64,000 bases of DNA from Cristatella mucedo (Eukaryota > Bryozoa > Phylactolaemata > Cristatellidae). The notes below the pieces were generated by a model. That model was not told where the DNA came from. It was given only the letters and a program-made list of their open reading frames with translations, and ran no database searches. Each line of letters begins with the position of its first letter. Position 1 is the first letter of the stretch. Below, one piece after another: positions 48,177 through 58,737 of this stretch. Both the position numbers and the translations under genes were made by a program. The stretch is taken from NCBI GenBank assembly GCA_009760855.2, contig WPIO01000006.1, positions 3,208,501 to 3,272,500 on the forward strand. The letters are read 5' to 3'.

Positions 48177-51100
48177 GTAGAGCCATTTCGAGCTTGCTAG
48201 CTAGCGCCAGCGTGTGGATACTGCTGTCGCCAACGCCGGATGCAGCTGTTGCCAGCACTGTCCCTAAAACGTTGGCCTGCCTTGTAGATGGAATGCCAGG
48301 AGGCTGGAAACAAGTTGGAAGACTTTATTGGTTAGTTTTTGCTGCCGGGCCGGCTGTGAGCAATGGGCCTCCTGAAAAAGGAAATCGGCAGAACGCACAC
48401 GGTGCGCTATCACCGACCCATTTCCCCCTGCTGAAGCATCTCGGTTCTGCCCCTCCCCACCCCCAGTCAGCTAGCTGCTGCCGGTGCAGTGCATGGCTGA
48501 CAAATTCGTGCCCGAGCAACTCACTTGGATCCTCCAGCAAAGGATCCAAGTGAGTTACTCTGCTCGTTGCTCTGCACGGCAGTCTGAGGGAGGGAGCTTC
48601 AGTCGGTGCTGTAGTGTTTGCTCCTTGAGTGTCAGCTGTCTTTTGCGTGCTTATGTGAGCTAACACTGTGTGTCCTTACTAGCCAGTTAACATGCTTCCT
48701 TTCCAGCGTATGTAAAGTGCCCTGAAAGAGATTAAGTTCTCGTAGGCCGCTATCAAGCATGCTATCACTAATTAATTGCTAAGTGCTTCTTTTCCTGCAT
48801 ATGAACTGTGCGTACAAAGATTTAGTTCTCTGGGGGTGCTGTGAAAAGTTCTCATCGTTATTTAATGCCTGATCAGTATTATTATCACTGTTGCTTTGAC
48901 CACTTCCCCCCCTTGAATCATCACCACACAGTCGACAGCTTGATTTTGAGTATCTTTTCACCACACTGCGAGTTCTACCCATGTGGAACTGTGAAAGAAG
49001 CTACTTGTCGTTTTCGGCTACCCTGTCTGCGCTGTGAGATGTGCTCTCCTATTTTTGTTTGTTCCTGGATTCCTCACCTATCAACCCTATTGAAGATCAC
49101 ACGAAAAAGCTATCGTTATGTTTCTCTTTGCCAGTAAGGCAGCCTATGCCTTTTTTCCTACCTACTTCCTGTGTCGACTCGTTTTCTTTGCTATCTGCTT
49201 CCGGTGCCGATGTGTTTCTTTTCCAGCTACTTCCTGTGCCAATTCGTTGTCTTTTCTGGCTATTTCCTGTGCATATGCGTTTTTTTCCAGCCACTTCATG
49301 TGCCCATGCTTTTTTGTCACTACTTTCTGTGCCGATGCGGCTCTTTACTAGCCACTTCCTGTGCCTATGCTTTTTTTTAGCGTCTTCAGCAGCTTTCCTA
49401 GATGGCAGACGAAGCGCAGCCGAGCAGACCTCACTCGGACGCGCTTTGGCTGGCAAGCTGAATGGTGAAGTACGACTAGAGTGCCTTCCTGTTTTGCGCA
49501 GCGTTCTCGTCAGTAGTTGCTTGTCAAAACGGCGCTGAGCTGAGAATATGAACAGCAGTCGAGCAGGAGGGGAGTTTGCTACGTGTGGTGGTGACAAGCG
49601 TTTTTCTTGCGATGCACAATTGCAGCTGCAAGCCGCTGCTCGAGTCGTCTTCGACCAGCTTCGCTCCGAGGAGCTGCTTGCCTGCAACGCCGTGCGCTAT
49701 CGAGAACTTCTCGAGGTGCGAGTCCAGCAATGCTCCATTCTCTGAGCTTGGCGCCGCTCAGCTCAGCACTGCCTGAGTCTGCAGCCTGGCTTCTGAAGCA
49801 GGTTCCGTGTGACTTTATTTGCATGACCACAGCTTTGTCTATGCCGATTGGCAGTGCAGGTAATGTACGTGGATGTCGTCACGCAATTGCTCCGAAATTG
49901 TGTGAGGCAGGGTTGGACAGCAGCCGCCCCTAATTAACGCCATCTTTGCAACGTGCAAGTCGCATATCCTGATTGGAAGGAAACTTTCAATCTCGGCCGG
50001 TCTGTGAGCACGTGCAGCGGTTCGCTTAGCCCCGATCTCGATCCTGCTGAAACCAGACCGGAACGCACTAGATCTTTAGACACATGGCACACTAGGTAAG
50101 GCGGTTGCTTTCACGACCGAGGTCGTGGGTTCGATTCCTGCGGTGGGCGATCCTTTATCGCCACTGCAAGCGGTGGTGATAGCCGTAAAAGGCTCTTCTG
50201 TCGCTATACAAAAAGAGGCTGTTTAATCAGCTAGGATTTATTTATTTATTCACTCACCTCTGCCTGTAGAGGTAAATAAAGAATTGCCTGCTGCAGGACT
50301 CGAACTAGCGACCAGGATCGTGATGAGCAAACACCGTAGCCGTGGACTGAGTAGGAGTCTGGACACACAGGCCAACACTCAGTGATCTCCGGTGCCTAAT
50401 TCCTGGCCCTCGTCTGTGTGAGACTCGATGGCACGTGACTCATTATGCCGGTCTTTGCTGGAAGGCGTGTTGCTGGTTCCTGCCTAGTGTGACATTAGTT
50501 TTAAGCGACTGGCCACCGGTGCAAATGCGAGTACCCGTGCTCAGGTTTGAATTCCGCCTCGTTCGTTCTACCGATTGGCGCTTGTGCAGCCCGTCTGCTC
50601 CTTAGTTCAGCCCAGCGGTTGAAATGCTCACCTTTAATGACCGAGGTCAATGTGACTGTAGTTGATGACTGAGGTCATGGGCTCGAGCCCCATGACGAAT
50701 GGGAAGTCTAATACTTCTGAGATTAACAATAAAGATCAAATACTAAATTAGCTATATTATTCGGCCCAAAAAACTTGCCGATAAAGTCTGCCAACATGTT
50801 CTCAGCATCCTGACATTCCATGCGCGAGGCTGCTGCCTCACGTTAGAGAGACGGGCGCTTGCTTGCGACGGCTGCATCTGCGCTGGTGCGCACATGCTCC
50901 CGAGCACCGGCTCTAGTGGCAATCTGTGCGGCGCCTCCGTCGGACGCACACTCGTACGAGACAGACGTGGCACCTCGCTGGCTTCACTCCAGTTGCCAGG
51001 GCTGCGCGTAGTCCAACCGGTCTGCTGCAAATGCGCCTAGAAAGAGATTGAGTTCTCTGAGGGCGCTTTATCAAGTGCATCGTTATTATTATTATTGGCA

Positions 51101-54100
51101 GCGTGCCTGCAGTGGCTCGTTCGACGTCTGGCTGGCCAGCTGCCAGCGCGCGCCAGCCGGAACCTCTTCGATTCGCCGGCATTGGCTTTCGATCGCGTAG
51201 CCGACCGTGCTCTGCTGCACCTGCTGTAACTTCCTCTGTGTGGCGAGGGCAACGTCGCAACGATGTCTTCAGCAGTGCTCCTCTGCAGTGCCGTGCAGTC
51301 GCGAAAGTTGGATGTTTGGTTTGGAAGCTGGCTGCTCGGTTGTTTGCTGCAGCTGCTCGCGGCTCGGTCGAGCCGGTAGAGGTGTTCGTGGCCCGAAATG
51401 ACCTTTTTAACGCTCAGCTGCTCACCACTGTGGCAGTCGATAGTCGAGGCAGTGGCGACAGCATGCCGATTGTCAAGCCGAGCTCCTACGCGAGGCGAAA
51501 GATGGCGCCAATCCAAGCCGACCGATGATCGGTGCCTGCCTCGTCATCGGGAGCAGGTCTCTTGCAGGCTTTTCTGCTGTCGCCCAGTCGGAGGGAGGCT
51601 GGGGCGAGCTCTTTCAGCTTTGGTCATCATTTATGCTTTTGCTGTTTTTAATTTTATCTAATATATATATGTAATAAGCTTGTGATGAGCCGCCAAAAAC
51701 GTGTGTCTGCTCAGGAGCTAAAGCAGTCCCACAGCCAATCTATGCTGACTGCAGGTGAATATGACAATCCATCAATTTCGTCTGTTTTTTTCTGGTTTTA
51801 GCAAGCTTGTCTGTTCTTGAAGACTTGCTGCCGCTGCGCTACTTTTTACTGCGAGAATCCGGAACAGAGTCTGAACACTTTACCAGCTGGTGGGAGACTG
51901 TTGGCTGTTGGCACTGCAGCTGTTCTGTGTGCCGTTCACCTGTGGCAGGTGAGCAGAAATATCGCTGCCTTTACCTTATGGCATCACCGACGTCGATGAG
52001 GCCAGTGCTGGTGCATCATGTTAAAAAATGATCCACGCCCTCCATGTGCTGACCGTTTACCTGGTCGGTGAGCCACCAGTTGGACATTCTCGTTTTTATA
52101 ACTTTTCTTTGTCTCCTCGGTAGATTGTCGGCAAGTTTGCAGGCTCGGAGAGTACTTCATTGCTTGTGCCTCAGTTTGATGGAGTTGCTCGGGAGTGCTG
52201 CCGTCTTTTGGATGTAAGCTGCCGACTTTTACTTTCTCGCATTGTGTCTGTGCTGGCTTCACTCTGTGGCATGCATGCAGGTCTTGTGGTGTTCTAGTGA
52301 TCCATTTATCGCAATGTATGTATGTATCGTGCTGCCAAAGGGTGAGTTGCTAGGACTATCATGATTTGTCTTCAGCAGAGCACTCTTAGTTTCACTGGTT
52401 ATCGTGTGGATTTGCGGTGCCTAAAGCACGGAGCCCAGCAGCCTGCATAATGTAGCAGGTTGCAGCGGCAGTGTGTGCGCTTGCACGTGTGTGTGTGCTG
52501 CTTTATAATTATACAGTCTGTTGTATTGGTCGTTTCGAAAACAGTGAACCCTAATTCCGTGTACAGCTTTTGTGAGTTATGGTCAAGAGAGTTATGGTCA
52601 AATATGCTGGCTTCAATTGAAGCTAGCATATTTGGTTTTGGCAATCGCCGTATCGTCTCGAGTGCAGGGAAAGCATGACTTGTCAGTTGCTTATACGGCT
52701 GGATGCACTTTCATGCTTTTCTATAGAAACAAAAAGAAGTTGGGGAGTGCTCATATCAAGGGCAGGCTTCACCAACCTTGCTTGTTTTTGTACGGCTGTC
52801 AGTGCACCGGCAGTCAGTGCACCACTGCTAGGAAGTGCTGAGTCAGATAAGAAAAATAATCTGTGATGCAGCCTCTATAGCTGCACCAGCCACCGACGTT
52901 CGATATATCACTTTTGCGAGATATGTTTATCTGTTTCAGCTGCAGAATTAAAGAAATGTATCTTGCTAAAGTTAGGCGTTCGTATGAGTGTAAATCTAGG
53001 GCTGTAGCTTGAGTCCTGGAGCTTGCACTTGTGGCTGAAAATGAGACTTGCTGCTGCTGTTACTCACCTTGGTTCCTTGTTCCTCCTGTGCGGTGAGTTT
53101 GGAAGATGTAAGATTCTCTGAGACAGTTTCCTAGCTACAGTGAGCGACTTTTATCAGTCACGCTATATCAGCTAAGCATTGAGCGCACTCAGCAGCAACA
53201 TTTCTCACATTCTCCAATCACCCTGGTTCGCAGTATATTTCTTTTTATTATAATAATAAAAATAATAATACACGTGTTTGCCTGACGTGCCTCACGAGCC
53301 CTAGCTATAAATGGCCTGAACTTCCAAGTTGCACTCGACCTTGGCACTCGGGTTTTACAATGGTCGTGCCCCATGTGTGTGCACCACCCCCCCCCCCGTC
53401 TGCGCGCACACGCGAATCTTTTTGGCTATAGGTCGTAAGGAGTGGGGCTGCCCTCTCTGCTTTCGAGTCTGTAAACACACTAACTGAAAACGGCTTTTGA
53501 GCCGTAGACACTGGTAACCATACTCGGAGATCACCAGTTGTTGTCGTGTCGTCACTCCTTGCTTGTCAATTTTGACCTGCGTATTGGCAGATGTTTGCCA
53601 TCGTATCGCCACAAACTGGCACATTTGCTTCGTTCGTGTGAATGGTCCTTTTTATGTCTGAAATTATATGCATTATCACTAATTAATGAGCTGTCTTCCC
53701 TTCCAGCATTAGTAAAGTGAATAGAAAGAGATTTTGTTCTCTTAGGGTTATTCAGATTTATTGTTGTTATTATTATTATTATTATTGTTAATCCGGTCTG
53801 TGAAGGAGGTCGACAATATTTAATTCATGCAACTGCACTTCCTTATGCCTGCTGCTGGCTGCCAGTTGGTGGCTCATGATGTATCGGTGGCATGCCATGT
53901 AGAATCGTCTGGTGTTGTTACAGACATGCTGCTACTTTCAATAAAAAATCTTTTCATTTCCTTATTTGAAGGGCCTCATGCAATTTGCTGACCATGTGTT
54001 GTTAGCTGACGTAAATCAGCAGAACTGCCTGGAGCTTGTTTGTTCAGGTATGTGCTTGGTCATGGGCCGTGAATCATTCGTGAAGCAACCTGTCCTTTTG

Positions 54101-56921
54101 TGAGTAGTAGAGAGGTAGGGAGAGGAGGAGAGAGAGGGACAGGTTTAGATGGAGTGATAAAGGGAGTGATAGAAGAAGAAAGAGACAGCACAGACAGATT
54201 GACCGATCCGTTGTGAGAATTTAGTGTATACATAGAAAGAGAGCCATGCGTTAATAGCTGCACTGATGCAACTCCTTGTTTAATGACTTTCTACATTTTT
54301 TGCTTAGCATTGTCAGACTTTGCACAGTGTGCTCATAAAGTGGGAGCATTCGACGTGAAGCTTATGGTGGCCGTGTACAAATTTGTTGTGAGGTAAGCCG
54401 TGCATTTCTATGCATCCATCGAATGTGTGAGAGGCTCCTGACGTCTGAGATTGTATTGGGAATGGCAGTGAACTGTCGAAACACGAAGACAGTGAGTTAC
54501 TGCTTTGCAAGTACCCTTAAGATGCTACTATTGGCTGCTCTGTTTCCTTTTGTGATTCATGTTTATGACTTGCTCACGATGGCAATTTCAGCCGTCGTGG
54601 TAGATAGAGACCGTGCTAGGTACTAACTGTTTGCTGTAAGCCCATGTGCATTACCCCCTGTCGTGCTGTCTCTTACATTAATCACCCGTGACATCACAAT
54701 CTGCCATACAATGCTGGATTGACGTAAACTCTTGTTTTGCATCTGTTGCAGTGATGCTGAGTTTATCCTTGGGGTCATTTAGCTGCGCCCGGCTGTATAC
54801 ATTGCCATTGCCATGTCTATTTCTCTTACGTGTTTGTGTGTGCCATCGATAGGATCTGCTCGAAGCACAAGGATGCATGCTGCCGTTGGTCAGCAGTTCC
54901 GAATATCGTCACTTCATTGGCGCTGAGTGTGCATAGCAGTGCCGAGGCTGTGGCCACAGATGTACAGGTATATTTTCGAAGCAACAGCTCGACATGGTAG
55001 CCATGAAAGAATGTGGCTGGCTTTCAATCGGTTCTCGGCATTTTTCTCTACTTAGGCTGCCGGTGCTAAGATGATGAAGCTACTTGCCTTTCAAGTAAAA
55101 GTCATGTGTCGAATCGTCGAGGAGCTACCCGTAGCTGATTCTGAAAATTCGTCATCTTCGGCTGCATTACTGGATGCTTCCCTCAGCTTGCAGAGGTAAT
55201 TCTTTTGCCTCTGCTGATGTGATTGCACAGGTATTTCTGGGAATCTCTTCGAACACTGTGCAGCCTTAGCCGATTGTAAGAGTAGCCAAATTCATTAATT
55301 ATGCTGCAGATCCACTGAGCTGTCATTCTGTGATATGGCAGTGGGAGAGTATTCTACGGGGATTATTCAGAGCTAGGCTGCTGTGGTACTGTACCAGTTC
55401 GATTGTATCCTGAGATGAGGCTGACAGAGGGGAAAGAGAGGAGATCGTGGTGATCAGCAGAAAGAAAAGAGAACGGGCTAAGGAAAACTTGTAGGAAATA
55501 TAAAGACAGAGAGAGAAAGATAAAGCTGCTAATTAGTACTGTAATTTCCTGTATACTAATATCCTAATACTATAGTAATATCCTAATAATATCCTTTCCT
55601 GTATACTAATATCATAATACTGTAATTTCCAGCCATTAGCATGGTTTCATAGTGGCGCAAACAGGTTGGAAGTTACGGTTTTTGCCTCTTTTGCAGGAAA
55701 ACCGAATTGGCATGGTTTCCCTGCTTCGATACTTGTCGAATTGTGTCTGTCGCGGTGTAATTTGGCCTTGTCAGCAGGCAGCATAACAATGCAATTGTCT
55801 GAGATTTGATATGCGAAATTGTTGTTGCTCAGAGTTCAGAGGCCTACCTTTGTCTCTTTGGCGACACATGAAATGCTTACACATCTTCGTATGGACTTGA
55901 GTCTATGCTACAGAAACAGGCTATAAGTGACAGGGATAGCAGAATCAGCGCTTAACATCAATCATAGTGGTGTGATACCCAATGTTCAAAGCTTGAGTAA
56001 GGCCTGGACTTTAGGCAAGCAGCCCACGTGAATTATCTCTTGGATATGCATCCATAACGAAAGTCGAGCTTATGTTATCCTGTTTCTCGGCACATCTGTA
56101 TCGTCGGAGCAAAGCATAGTAATAATATTATTATTATTATAGTAATTGTCAATAAACAATGGCCAATAATTGTAGTAGGTACTGCATTAGTGATGCCCAA
56201 TGACAACCGTGGCGAATAAAGATGTTTTGCATCCTATGAAAATGGAGGGGGTGTGCACGAGCAAATTTTTGTGCTTTTCACATTCTCACATATTGAAAGG
56301 CAAATGAGTAACGATAGTCGTTTACCTCCAGAGGGCCATAGATCGTGCGCTCATTGAGAGAGTGTGTCGAAAACGTTGCTAGTGGCAAAGCAGTTATATG
56401 TATCATCGTAGGGTCTGCGTTTATCTGGAAAAAGCTTCCCTAATCCGAATGATGTTCATGCACGGGTAACTATATTGAGAATATGCGTTTTCTAGCGAGG
56501 GTGGTCGGCTTAACGTAGTAAGTTTGCTTTCTGCCCAGTTGAGATTTGGCCATGGAATCTTTTGTGATTATCATATGCTGTGCTCTTTTTTTGAGCCGGC
56601 TCGCTTATCGCGAATTTACTGCACTCCCTGAAACTGCAGCATTATCACGCAAGAATGCCTACATGGGGCTGTACATGGTAGTGTCGATTCTTTCGTTTTT
56701 GTTCAGGTGCACGTCCTTTTTATCTTTTCTTTTATTTAGACTATTTCCTCCTTATGACGCTTCAGTCAGTGCTTCCCTGCTGCGAGACAACACTTCTGCC
56801 AGTCTGCCTGATGCCGTGCAAGAGCATGTACTGGAACCTGCTCGGCAGCTGCTCGCCGCACTTGTTGGCAAGCCGTCGTCTGCCGCCGCTGTCTGCTCTC
56901 GGCTCGCGATCATTGCCCCCG
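48084..56921 (+). CDS. FIRRM: FIRRM (C1orf112)-like protein, spliced gene, incomplete
   Basis: In vertebrates FIRRM binds the AAA ATPase FIGNL1 and limits RAD51 filaments in recombination. Ten exons were placed: 48084-48176, 49626-49715, 51289-51381, 51802-51948, 52124-52213, 53972-54047, 54308-54392, 54853-54967, 55056-55195, 56740-56921. Each has AG/GT borders. Phases match at every junction from 49626 onward; the junction after exon 1 is also phase 0, but an exon is probably missing there. The product is leucine-rich and helical. Points resembling FIRRM from memory are an opening W-EE..L..VL..LL, the CS.L..FA..A.KVGAFDVKL run, and FPP followed by a helix ending L.P...LL..L. About 40 residues near the N terminus and the C-terminal half are not placed. 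I am sure this is one gene, moderately sure of its name. Confidence 0.65.
49140..49380. repeat. Degenerate ~32-bp minisatellite, 7 units
   Basis: CACTTCCTGTGCC-type units begin near 49163, 49196, 49228, 49261, 49292, 49321 and 49353. The period is not a multiple of three, so the 165-codon open frame across it is not a protein repeat. Confidence 0.8.
49626..49715 (+). CDS. FIRRM: FIRRM-like exon
   Basis: The acceptor TGCACAATTGCAG|CTG and donor CTCGAG|GTGCGA are phase 0 at both ends. The segment LQAAARVVFDQLRSEELLAC and NAVRYRELLE parallels V.LFD......EL in FIRRM. The exon linking it to exon 1 is missing. Confidence 0.55.
50083..50235 (+). mobile_element. SINE-A copy, well preserved
   Basis: ATGGCACACTAGGTAAGGCG (A box), GTCGTGGGTTCGATTCCTGC (B box), AGCGGTGGTGATAGCCGTAA, GTCGCTATACAAAAAGAGGC. 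A second tRNA-like remnant in the opposite sense follows at 50255-50345. Confidence 0.93.
50605..50735 (+). mobile_element. SINE-B, divergent tail
   Basis: TTCAGCCCAGCGGTTGAAAT, ACCGAGGTCAATGTGACTGT and the GGGCTCGAGCCCCA B box. The LINE-like tail is rearranged. Confidence 0.75.
51025..51097 (+). mobile_element. LINE family B 3' tail
   Basis: GCAAATGCGCCTAGAAAGAG, GAGGGCGCTTTATCAAGTGC, then TTATTATTATTATT. Confidence 0.88.
51289..51381 (+). CDS. FIRRM: FIRRM-like exon
   Basis: The acceptor TGCTCCTCTGCAG|TGC and donor GTAGAG|GTGTTC are phase 0 at both ends. It encodes CRAVAKVGCLVWKLAARLFA and AAARGSVEPVE. The donor is weak, but the frame and phase fit both neighbours. Confidence 0.5.
51802..51948 (+). 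CDS. FIRRM: FIRRM-like exon
   Basis: The acceptor TTCTGGTTTTAG|CAA and donor TGGCAG|GTGAGC are phase 0 at both ends. It encodes CATFYCENPEQSL and LLAVGTAAVLCAVHLWQ. A second frame through the exon is also open but does not join the next exon. Confidence 0.7.
52124..52213 (+). CDS. FIRRM: FIRRM-like exon
   Basis: The acceptor TCCTCGGTAG|ATT and donor GGAT|GTAAGC are phase 0 at both ends. It encodes IVGKFAGSESTSLLVPQFDG and VARECCRLLD. Confidence 0.75.
52599..52634. repeat. 36-bp near-perfect palindrome
   Basis: Arms CAAATATGCTGGCTTCAA and TTGAAGCTAGCATATTTG with a single mismatched pair and no spacer. It is preceded by two direct copies of GAGTTATGGTCAA (52574-52600). It lies in the intron between exons 52213 and 53972. 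Confidence 0.95.
53655..53795 (+). mobile_element. LINE family B 3' tail
   Basis: TAAAGTGAATAGAAAGAGAT, GTTCTCTTAGGG and ATT repeats at 53762-53790. Confidence 0.8.
53972..54047 (+). CDS. FIRRM: FIRRM-like exon
   Basis: The acceptor CCTTATTTGAAG|GGC (phase 0) and donor TCAG|GTATGT (phase 1). It encodes GLMQFADHVLLADVNQQNCL and ELVCS, which parallels LM.L.D.V...D.N....V in FIRRM. Confidence 0.82.
54308..54392 (+). CDS. FIRRM: FIRRM-like exon
   Basis: The acceptor TTTTTTGCTTAG|CAT completes an Ala codon; the donor is GTGAG|GTAAGC (phase 2). It encodes ALSDFAQCAHKVGAFDVKLM and VAVYKFVV. Confidence 0.85.
54853..54967 (+). CDS. FIRRM: FIRRM-like exon
   Basis: The acceptor CCATCGATAG|GAT completes an Arg codon; the donor is GTACAG|GTATAT (phase 0). 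It encodes ICSKHKDACCRWSAVPNIVT and SLALSVHSSAEAVATDVQ. Confidence 0.85.
55056..55195 (+). CDS. FIRRM: FIRRM-like exon
   Basis: The acceptor TTCTCTACTTAG|GCT (phase 0) and donor CAGAG|GTAATT (phase 2). It encodes AAGAKMMKLLAFQVKVMCRI, then VEELP and a Ser-rich loop. Confidence 0.86.
55200..56735. other. FIRRM-like intron, no gene or clear repeat
   Basis: A short tandem of CTAATATC-type motifs at 55545-55630 and an ATT run at 56128-56142. Nothing else recognised. Confidence 0.5.
56740..56921 (+). CDS. FIRRM: FIRRM-like exon: FPPYDAS and long helix
   Basis: The acceptor TTTCTTTTATTTAG|ACT completes an Arg codon; the donor is CCCCG|GTGAGA (phase 1). It encodes LFPPYDASVSASLLRD, LPDAVQEHVLEPARQLLAAL and VCSRLAIIAP. 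FPP followed by a helix with L.P...LL is the clearest resemblance to FIRRM. The open frame back to 56546 is intron read-through. Confidence 0.85.
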
Positions 56922-56924
56922 GTG

Positions 56925-57380
56925 AGAGCAGCACCTGGACTAGGCAATCGTGCGCGTGGGCAGCAGCGTGTGTCCACACTCGTCCTACTGTGCTGGTGGT
57001 TGGGCGAATGGGGCGTGTGTGTCCTATTTTTTTTCATTTCTGCTTCGCATCAGACACTGACTCGTGTCGCTGTATAGCATGAACAGACTTTACTAGAAAT
57101 AATATCAAGGAAACTAACTAGAAATAATATAAAGGAAACTCATGGCATGGCCGCGTTCAACCAGAGTGTACAACTGCAGCTCTTTTCACTATTTACCTTA
57201 GCCTTCCAGTCGTAGCGGGCGTGCTGCTGTTCAGATGCGATGCACCATAGCAGTGATCGCACCGACTGCCGTCGACCCGCTTGCACCTCTCGTGCTCCTC
57301 CCTTGTTCCTCCCTTGCTGCTCCATTTCTCCTCTCGTGCTCTTTCCTTGCTGCTCTCGAGTTCCTCCCTTGTTCTTCCCT
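56925..57380. other. No exon recognised
   Basis: A pyrimidine-rich CTCCCTTG/CTGCTC tandem-like tract at 57290-57375 reads as degenerate protein on both strands. No further FIRRM exon seen. Confidence 0.4.
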
Positions 57381-57383
57381 TGA

Positions 57384-57545
57384 TGGCACACTAGGTAAGG
57401 CCGTTGCTTTCATGACCTCGGTCCCGAGGTCGTGGGTTTGATTCCTGCGGTGGGCGATTCTTTATCGCCACTGCAAGCGGTGGTGATAGCCGTAAAGGCT
57501 CTTCTGTCGCTATACAAAAGGAGGCTATTTAATCAGCTAGGATTT
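57384..57545 (+). mobile_element. SINE-A copy, well preserved
   Basis: GATGGCACACTAGGTAAGGC, GGTCGTGGGTTTGATTCCTG, GGTGGTGATAGCCGTAAAGG, CTATACAAAAGGAGGCTATT. Close to the 50083 copy. Confidence 0.93.
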
Positions 57546-57549
57546 TTTC

Positions 57550-58130
57550 CCTTGCACCTCTCGTGCCGCTCGCTGTCCTCCACTTCGCTCCCTTCCACCA
57601 GACGCCCTCTGGCATCCATCGAGAGGCACTCTGATTGCTCTTTGGTACAGGGTAGTAGCACTGTGCTAGTTTGGCTCTCTCATCAGCCTGATGCAATGTC
57701 CTTCTCAGGGGGGAAGGGGCACCGTGATAATGACCTGTCTCCCTGTGCCAAGTAAGAGATGTAGTTCTCGTTGGGTGACATGCAAATGTCCTATTGTTAG
57801 TATTAATTACCTAATCGAGGTCTGCCAGTTCCTTAGCCACGTCGGTTTGGGTTTGCCTGCAAAGCCATGACATTTCGCGTTTGTGGCATGCTACTGCATG
57901 GAAAAACCATTCGTTATGTATCTCTCTTGCCTCCTGCTTTGAGATGTGGCTGGCTACGTAGCCTTTCTAACATCATGAATTACAGCTTGAAATTGTACTG
58001 CATCCGAGAGGAAGAAAACATTATCCTAATGCAAGTATGCTGTAGTGAGCAGCCAAAGGTCGTCTGCTCTATGACTAAGGTAGAAAGTTTGGGCTTTGGT
58101 CGTTCTGTTTATTGAAGCAACTGCCTTTCT
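57550..58130. other. No gene recognised
   Basis: Frames of 80-107 codons without motif or splice context. Confidence 0.35.
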
Positions 58131-58135
58131 TGCAG

Positions 58136-58209
58136 CTACCGCTAATGACTGCACATGCATTCAGCCATTCACACGTGCCAAGCAGTGCTATGGCAGACCT
58201 TCGGGAGTA
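58136..58209 (+). CDS. Candidate exon with CTC...C motif, unassigned
   Basis: A long pyrimidine tract with CTTTCTTGCAG|CTACC precedes a frame reading ATANDCTCIQPFTRAKQCYG and then RPSG before GTATGT. Its starting phase (1) would fit the end of the FIRRM-like exon at 56921. The C1-C3-C13 spacing also resembles the N terminus of TIMP/netrin-like domains. Neither reading is secure. Confidence 0.3.
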
Positions 58210-58703
58210 TGTGAAATTATCCCCCATCACAATCGACCCACAAAATTTGAGTACTGGATACGACCTCAATATAACGAGCACCTGAATAGTGATGAATGCC
58301 CGACCTGTGGTAATCTTAGTTCGGAGATCGTCATTACGTGACTCCATGGCTTATAATTTGGGCACTTATTTGTTATTTGGTTATTGAATAGTGAACTGAT
58401 GCTAAGCATCCTTCGGAAGCAGCGTAGGACCCCAGTAGGTAACTCAAGCCCATCCGACAAAGCGTTTGGGATAGACTCAGACCTTTGCCAGAAGTCCCCG
58501 ATTAACTGTACCACTGCTGCAAATGTGCCTTGAGACCCTAGATCTGACCAGCAAGATCCAGAGGCTAGTACTTACTATCTTAGTTGACCGGGGCATCCAT
58601 CAAGAGATTGTGCAACTATCACTAGAGGCCCTCACAACAGTAGGCACAAGCTGTTGACCATTGCTAGATATATTATTATATATATATATACAGAGTGACA
58701 CTG

Positions 58704-58737
58704 ATTCATTCGTTCCATAATTATGGAACGAATGAAT
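58704..58737. repeat. 34-bp perfect palindrome
   Basis: Arms ATTCATTCGTTCCATAA and its exact reverse complement with no spacer. It lies 20 bp beyond a TA dinucleotide run. Confidence 0.97.

Noticed and set aside
47634-48200. 188-codon plus frame with Ser-Leu repeat
   Set aside because: Mostly the (CT)n microsatellite. Only the last part from ATG 48084 is kept as a candidate exon.
50083-50160. Possible true tRNA gene
   Set aside because: A and B boxes are present but the sequence does not fold as a cloverleaf with paired acceptor stem, and several dispersed copies share a non-tRNA body. It is a SINE.
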